The translations under genes and the position numbers were made by a program. A stretch of DNA of 19,730 nucleotides, taken from NCBI GenBank assembly GCA_032250555.1, contig JAVVFI010000044.1, positions 1-19,730 on the forward strand, read 5' to 3'. The stretch comes from NIOZ-UU13 sp032250555 (GTDB taxonomy: Bacteria; Planctomycetota; Phycisphaerae; Sedimentisphaerales; Anaerobacaceae). Position 1 is the first letter of the stretch. Every line of letters starts with the position of its first letter. The notes under the pieces were generated by a model that saw only the letters and a program-made list of their open reading frames with translations, was not told the origin of the DNA and ran no database searches. Below are positions 16,296 through 19,730 of this stretch, piece after piece.

Positions 16296-16312
16296 TGAAC
16301 AAACTCCATAAA

Positions 16313-16960
16313 TTACTCGTTTTCAAGCCTTGATTTAATTTTCAGAACATCGGTTTTTATCCAAATGAGCGTTGCAGCTAACAACATTGTTGAGAGCATG
16401 CCCATAAAAAATGCTCCTCTTTGCCATGGATTGTCAAAAGTAAAACTCGGCTGGTGTATGTCTGGCATGTAACGGGCACTGATATAGACCATTGGGACAT
16501 CGAGAAATGCAATAATAGCAAAGACGGCGCAAATTCTCGCCCTGCGTTGCTTTGACCCAGGCAAAGAAGACCGCAGGATTAGATAAACGACATAGAGAAA
16601 CCATAAAATTGCGGACGAAACAAGCCTCGGGCTTGCAGTCCACCATGGCCCCCATTCGGCACGCGAGAAAATCATCCCAGTTGCGTTCAATACTGTGGCA
16701 AAAATTATACCGACTTCAGCAGTAGCTGACGCCACTAGATCCCAGGATTCATTACCTGTGGCCAGATAACCAATGGCAGTTATGAGTAAGACAGTGAAGC
16801 AGACAAGTGAACAGATTGAACTGGGTACATGAGCGTAAATGATATTTCGGACGGGTGAGTCGGGATTTGCAGAAGGACCTTCTATCCGACCTTTTGTCAG
16901 AGCCATCCAGGTTGAGGCCAACAATAATATCAAAGTAATAAACAGCAAAATCTTTCGCAT
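16313..16960 (-). CDS. ccmC: Cytochrome c maturation heme-handling protein CcmC
   Basis: This 215-residue inner-membrane protein has about six hydrophobic segments. The first heme-ligand candidate is H44 in IYAHVPSS, a motif typical of CcmC, and the second is H169 in DIHQPSFTF before the last helix. Between them is the tryptophan-rich periplasmic loop EWGPWWTASPRLVSS (101-115), the CcmC counterpart of the WWD heme-handling motif. Here the usual W-D before PR is replaced by A-S. CcmC loads heme onto CcmE, which delivers it to CcmF/H for attachment to apocytochrome c. The gene follows ccmB with a 3-bp gap and precedes ccmD by 17 bp. Confidence 0.93.
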   Translation of the reverse strand: MRKILLFITLILLLASTWMALTKGRIEGPSANPDSPVRNIIYAHVPSSICSLVCFTVLLITAIGYLATGNESWDLVASATAEVGIIFATVLNATGMIFSRAEWGPWWTASPRLVSSAILWFLYVVYLILRSSLPGSKQRRARICAVFAIIAFLDVPMVYISARYMPDIHQPSFTFDNPWQRGAFFMGMLSTMLLAATLIWIKTDVLKIKSRLENE

Positions 16961-16963
16961 TTC

Positions 16964-17674
16964 TTACTCCTTAATCGCAAAGCCGAATAAAAGCCAGCAG
17001 GCGACCACAAATACGGCGTCAAAGACAATCATATATCCTACTGCCGATCCGAAAGTGCCTACAAAGGCGAGTGCCCCGGTCCCTGTCATTTCCGGCGGGA
17101 TTGCACCGAAAACAAGCAGGATGGCAAAGGTGGCCGGTATCATTATAGGCATAAGTATCACAAGAACTAAAATACTGAGCAATGCCCCTCGTGCCCTGCT
17201 TAGCTGAACAATCGCGGAAAATAAAGTTCCCACACTCGATATGGCAAAATTCCCCAGTAATAATACACCGATCAAAGCAGGCCAATTGTTAACATTTAGT
17301 CTGAATGCAACAATAACTACCGGAACGATTATTATCTCAAAGATGCAAAGCAAAACTACATTAACAAACAATTTTGCCAGGTAAATGGTTCCTTCATCAA
17401 CAGGAGCCAGAAGGAGAGCGTAAATACAGTCCTGCTGCTGTTCGGTAGCGAATGATCTTTCTTGTACCAGAAGACCGGCGAACAGAAACGCTATCCACAA
17501 CGCGACCGGACCGATTACAGCTTCACTTTGCAGCACAGCTTCTGAAGCCATTCGCAGAACCCAGACTATCAACATACCAAGGACTATCATCGTAGGCAAT
17601 ACCTGTTTTGCTCGAAGCTCTGTGACAATATCTTTAATAAAAATGGCCTTTAAGCTAAGCCAGAAATATTTCAT
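16964..17674 (-). CDS. ccmB: Heme exporter membrane subunit CcmB
   Basis: This 236-residue polytopic protein matches the CcmB family in length, in its roughly six membrane segments and in the early segment FIKDIVTELRAKQVL (12-26) that precedes the first helix. The LVQERSFATEQQQDCIYALLLAPVD stretch and the later RARGALLSILVLVILMPIMIPA stretch are characteristic. CcmB is the membrane partner of the CcmA ATPase; the CcmABCD complex releases heme-loaded CcmE. Its ATG overlaps the ccmA stop as ATGA, and it ends 3 bp before ccmC starts, so translation of the three genes is probably coupled. Confidence 0.93.
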   Translation of the reverse strand: MKYFWLSLKAIFIKDIVTELRAKQVLPTMIVLGMLIVWVLRMASEAVLQSEAVIGPVALWIAFLFAGLLVQERSFATEQQQDCIYALLLAPVDEGTIYLAKLFVNVVLLCIFEIIIVPVVIVAFRLNVNNWPALIGVLLLGNFAISSVGTLFSAIVQLSRARGALLSILVLVILMPIMIPATFAILLVFGAIPPEMTGTGALAFVGTFGSAVGYMIVFDAVFVVACWLLFGFAIKE

Positions 17675-18402
17675 GTTGCGCTCCTGGCATAACTTATATA
17701 ATCTTTTAAAAACTTTTCTGTATCAATATCGCTTGTCTCAGCGTCAAATATCAGGTTCGACTTATTCAAAACCACAACGCGATTGCAGCACTGTAAGCCG
17801 AGATCTATATCATGCGTTGTCATGACAATTGTGCCGCCATTATTCGTAAATTCGGTTAACACAGTTATAAGATGATGACAGGCTTGAGCATCCAGACCAG
17901 TAAAAGGCTCATCCGCCAGCAGCAAAGCAGGCTTGTGTACCATGGCTCGTGCAATAGCTAAACGTTGAAGCAGTCCCCGGGAAAGAATACTAGCAGTGTC
18001 ATATCTGTATGAGAAAAGCCCAACATCCTGTAATAATTTTGTTATATAAGTGTCACTGTCTTTTACACCGTAGAGCCTTGCAAAAAAAGAAAGATTTTCG
18101 AGAACTGTCAGCTCGGGATAAACCATGCTTTTGTGAGAAATCATTCCAAATTGTGATTTGGCTTTTTCCGGATTCTTTTGAATATTGTATCCGCAAAGCT
18201 TAACAGAGCCAATGTCAGGCTGCAAGAGGCCGGCTATGATACGCAGCAGCGTGGTTTTACCGGCTCCATTTATACCGCAGATAAGAACTGCCTGCCCCGT
18301 ACCTATGTCTATAGCAATGTCCCTCAACACATTTCGTGTATCAAAAGCTTTGCTGACCGACTTAACATTTATAACCATGCTATTCATATCTTGCCGCAAC
18401 AC
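17671..18402 (-). CDS. ccmA: Heme exporter ATP-binding subunit CcmA
   Basis: This ABC-transporter ATPase of about 243 residues has Walker A GINGAGKTT, a Q-loop region, the signature LSRGLLQRLAIARA (CcmA-typical LSRG start), Walker B LLLADEP with FTGLD, and the switch His in TTHD. It powers release of holo-CcmE from the CcmABCD complex. The start given is a GTG with AAAAGG a few bases upstream; ATG codons five and eight residues later (18387, 18378) are alternatives, and the last is closest to the usual CcmA N-terminus. It lies 55 bp behind the Ig-like membrane protein gene and overlaps ccmB by 4 bp. Confidence 0.93.
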   Translation of the reverse strand: MLRQDMNSMVINVKSVSKAFDTRNVLRDIAIDIGTGQAVLICGINGAGKTTLLRIIAGLLQPDIGSVKLCGYNIQKNPEKAKSQFGMISHKSMVYPELTVLENLSFFARLYGVKDSDTYITKLLQDVGLFSYRYDTASILSRGLLQRLAIARAMVHKPALLLADEPFTGLDAQACHHLITVLTEFTNNGGTIVMTTHDIDLGLQCCNRVVVLNKSNLIFDAETSDIDTEKFLKDYISYARSAT

Positions 18403-18457
18403 AGGCCTTTTTACATAAAATCACCAGGAAGTGATTTAAATATTCATAGAATCCCGC

Positions 18458-19453
18458 TCAGCTTTTTTGACTACGCAGCCGCCAAATCACCAAGATAGCT
18501 ATCAGAGCAAACACCACAATCAAAGTTATTGACGTACTACTATTCGACTTTGTGACAGTGAACCCGACAGCCTGTAATTTTATCTGTTCGCCGGCCTTTA
18601 GTTCCTGCAAACTAAAATATTCGGCTGAACTGCCATCAGCGAGGTTTACTTCTCCTCCTGAGTTGTCAAGACCTTGTAATTGCCCTTTATCCAATAACGA
18701 AAAAATCATAAATTCAGACGTAGGCAGACTTATCTTTTTTGCGATGTCAATAGTCTCTGAATCAATTTCCAAGCTATACGAGAATTCAGCATCATACTGT
18801 CCTGGGGGGGTCGCCATAGTATCATAAAAACCATCTTTTGTAATAACCATGGCGTTTTCTTGAAAATATTTTGAAAAGGTCAGAGCCTTAAATCCTTTCG
18901 GAAGCATTACTTCTAAAGCTTTACTGTTGCCATCTTCATCTCTTTCGTCTGAAGTTATGGCCATATCTGAACTGTTGTCAAGACGCATGTATTCTGTTAT
19001 TCGAAGAGAACCCGCTTCAACCCTGATAATAAAATGATGGACGGCGACATACAGTTTTGATTTGTCAGTTGAAACCTCATAAACTTCAACATGACCGTTA
19101 AAAACGGTTTGTCCGGTCTTAAGTGCAATAGGATGCCCGTTAAACATCATGTTCTGGTGTTTTATTCTNNNNNNNNNNCTGCCTGTTGGAACATTTTCAA
19201 AAACAGCTTTGCCTTGAGAATCAACGTTACTCTTTAGTGTTTGTGTAGGTTTTCTCTGTTCGAATATGGTTACGAAAACTTCATCATTTACAGTGTCTGT
19301 ACCATTGGCTGTGCTGTTAGTTACATTTATGGTGAGGATTGTTTGTCTCTCAGTGTCAGTTGTCTGGCTTAAAAGAGGCGACGCTGTGAACAATGACATC
19401 AATATTGATATTATCAGGAAATATTTCACAATGTTTTTACCGTTCCTTTTCAT
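18458..19453 (-). CDS. Membrane-anchored Ig-like/carboxypeptidase-regulatory-like protein inside the ccm operon (contains assembly gap)
   Basis: The frame of about 331 residues has an N-terminal hydrophobic signal (about 10-29, LIISILMSLFTASPLLSQ). A beta-rich domain follows in which TVNDEVFVTIFEQRKP and GKAVFENVPTG resemble the carboxypeptidase-regulatory-like fold, then a second beta-rich region, and a C-terminal helix (about 304-323, ITLIVVFALIAILVIWRL) with a short basic cytosolic tail. The bulk should therefore lie in the periplasm. No heme-binding CXXCH or thioredoxin CXXC motif is seen, so it is neither CcmH nor CcmG. Its place between ccmF and ccmA suggests a role in cytochrome c maturation or periplasmic redox handling; the function is unknown. 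Ten Ns interrupt codons about 92-95. The frame stays open on both sides, but the true gap length is unknown. The start overlaps the small upstream ORF by 17 bp. Confidence 0.75.
   Translation of the reverse strand: MKRNGKNIVKYFLIISILMSLFTASPLLSQTTDTERQTILTINVTNSTANGTDTVNDEVFVTIFEQRKPTQTLKSNVDSQGKAVFENVPTGXXXXRIKHQNMMFNGHPIALKTGQTVFNGHVEVYEVSTDKSKLYVAVHHFIIRVEAGSLRITEYMRLDNSSDMAITSDERDEDGNSKALEVMLPKGFKALTFSKYFQENAMVITKDGFYDTMATPPGQYDAEFSYSLEIDSETIDIAKKISLPTSEFMIFSLLDKGQLQGLDNSGGEVNLADGSSAEYFSLQELKAGEQIKLQAVGFTVTKSNSSTSITLIVVFALIAILVIWRLRSQKS
19169..19178. other. Assembly gap (10 N)
   Basis: Ten undetermined bases interrupt the Ig-like protein gene. The reading frame is the same on both sides if the gap is really 10 bases or differs by a multiple of three. 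Confidence 0.99.
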
Positions 19454-19535
19454 TGGTATTGGTTCGTTTTGAAAGTAGAGGCAGAATTACAAACAGCACA
19501 CATACTCCTAATAGTATCCATTTCAAATAGTCCAT
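19437..19535 (-). CDS. Predicted 32-residue single-helix membrane peptide in the ccm operon
   Basis: The ORF reads MDYLKWILLGVCVLFVILPL and then LSKRTNTNEKER: one hydrophobic helix (about 5-21) followed by a basic, polar tail. AAGGA lies seven bases before the ATG. It starts 11 bp after the ccmF stop and its end overlaps the Ig-like protein start by 17 bp, a tight packing that argues for a real gene. It resembles CcmD in layout, but a better ccmD candidate ends the operon. I recognise no family. Confidence 0.5.
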   Translation of the reverse strand: MDYLKWILLGVCVLFVILPLLSKRTNTNEKER

Positions 19536-19546
19536 TTTATGTCCTT

Positions 19547-19730
19547 TTAATTGTCTTTTGCTGTTATTGCTTTTTGTTTAAGCGACGAAAGCAAGACAGC
19601 TAAAGTGCCCAAAACCATAACAAAACTTCCGATCCAAATCCAGTTTATTAAGGGTTTTATCATTATATGAAGATTTATCAGCTTCTGGCTATTGTCAACT
19701 TCAGTAAGAGCCAGATAAAGGTCGCCTGCG
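19547..19730 (-). CDS. ccmF: Cytochrome c heme lyase subunit CcmF, C-terminal end
   Basis: Only the last 60 residues are in the window; the rest lies beyond the right edge. They read DLYLALTEVDNSQKLINLHI then MIKPLINWIWIGSFVMVLGT, the typical CcmF ending: the QDLY-like periplasmic strand followed by the conserved P-L-(I/V)-N-W-I-W-x-G final membrane helix, then a polar tail. CcmF, with CcmH, attaches heme from CcmE to the CXXCH motif of apocytochromes c. It is the first visible gene of the leftward ccm operon. Confidence 0.88.
   Translation of the reverse strand, partial: AGDLYLALTEVDNSQKLINLHIMIKPLINWIWIGSFVMVLGTLAVLLSSLKQKAITAKDN

Noticed and set aside
19169..19178. The run of N as a frameshift or pseudogene signal in the Ig-like gene
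   Set aside because: It is an assembly gap; the frame is open and consistent on both sides.
1..19730. CRISPR arrays, tRNA/rRNA genes, transposases, toxin-antitoxin or phage-defence genes
   Set aside because: No regularly spaced repeats, tRNA-like cloverleafs or relevant protein families were seen anywhere in the window.

Overview
The window looks like a chromosome fragment from a Gram-negative, polysaccharide-degrading bacterium. A Planctomycetota lineage (Phycisphaerae/Sedimentisphaerales-like) is my best guess; Lentisphaerota or Kiritimatiellota remain possible. The clues are Tat-exported Gfo/Idh oxidoreductases and a Tat-exported xylose-isomerase-like TIM barrel in one cluster, a lipidated GH2 beta-galactosidase, System I cytochrome c maturation genes and a moderate GC content. 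No rRNA, tRNA, IS element or CRISPR array was seen. This placement is inference, because no marker gene is present.

Region 1 (1-6555) is a divergent carbohydrate locus. Leftwards from about 2470 run a BASS-family Na+ symporter and, overlapping its 3' end by 14 bp, an enolase-superfamily dehydratase of the D-mannonate dehydratase type with a twin-arginine signal (cut by the window edge). Rightwards from 2854 run two paralogous Gfo/Idh/MocA oxidoreductases and a sugar isomerase/epimerase-type TIM barrel. Four of the five proteins carry N-terminal export signals, three with a clear twin-arginine motif. The 383 bp between the arms holds a sigma70-like promoter and a perfect 9-2-9 dyad resembling a LacI-family operator. 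I infer a periplasmic pathway that oxidises and dehydrates a sugar or sugar acid, with the symporter importing the acid product.

Region 2 (6556-10558) has a 538 bp stretch without a convincing gene, then a leftward GH2 LacZ-type beta-galactosidase made as a lipoprotein, convergent with the epimerase gene.

Region 3 (10559-15679, leftward) is a signalling operon: a Cache-PAS membrane sensor with no transmitter, a hybrid kinase with Cache, HisKA, HATPase, REC and HPt domains, and a REC-only response regulator. Together they can form a full His-Asp-His-Asp phosphorelay. No DNA-binding output domain is encoded here.

Region 4 (16155-19730, leftward) is a cytochrome c maturation operon in the order ccmF (3' end only), a 32-residue membrane peptide, a membrane-anchored Ig-like/carboxypeptidase-regulatory-like protein interrupted by a 10-N assembly gap, ccmA, ccmB, ccmC, and a 46-residue ccmD that is easily missed. 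The 475 bp between ccmD and the sensor gene holds a perfect 12-bp stem-loop and no gene.
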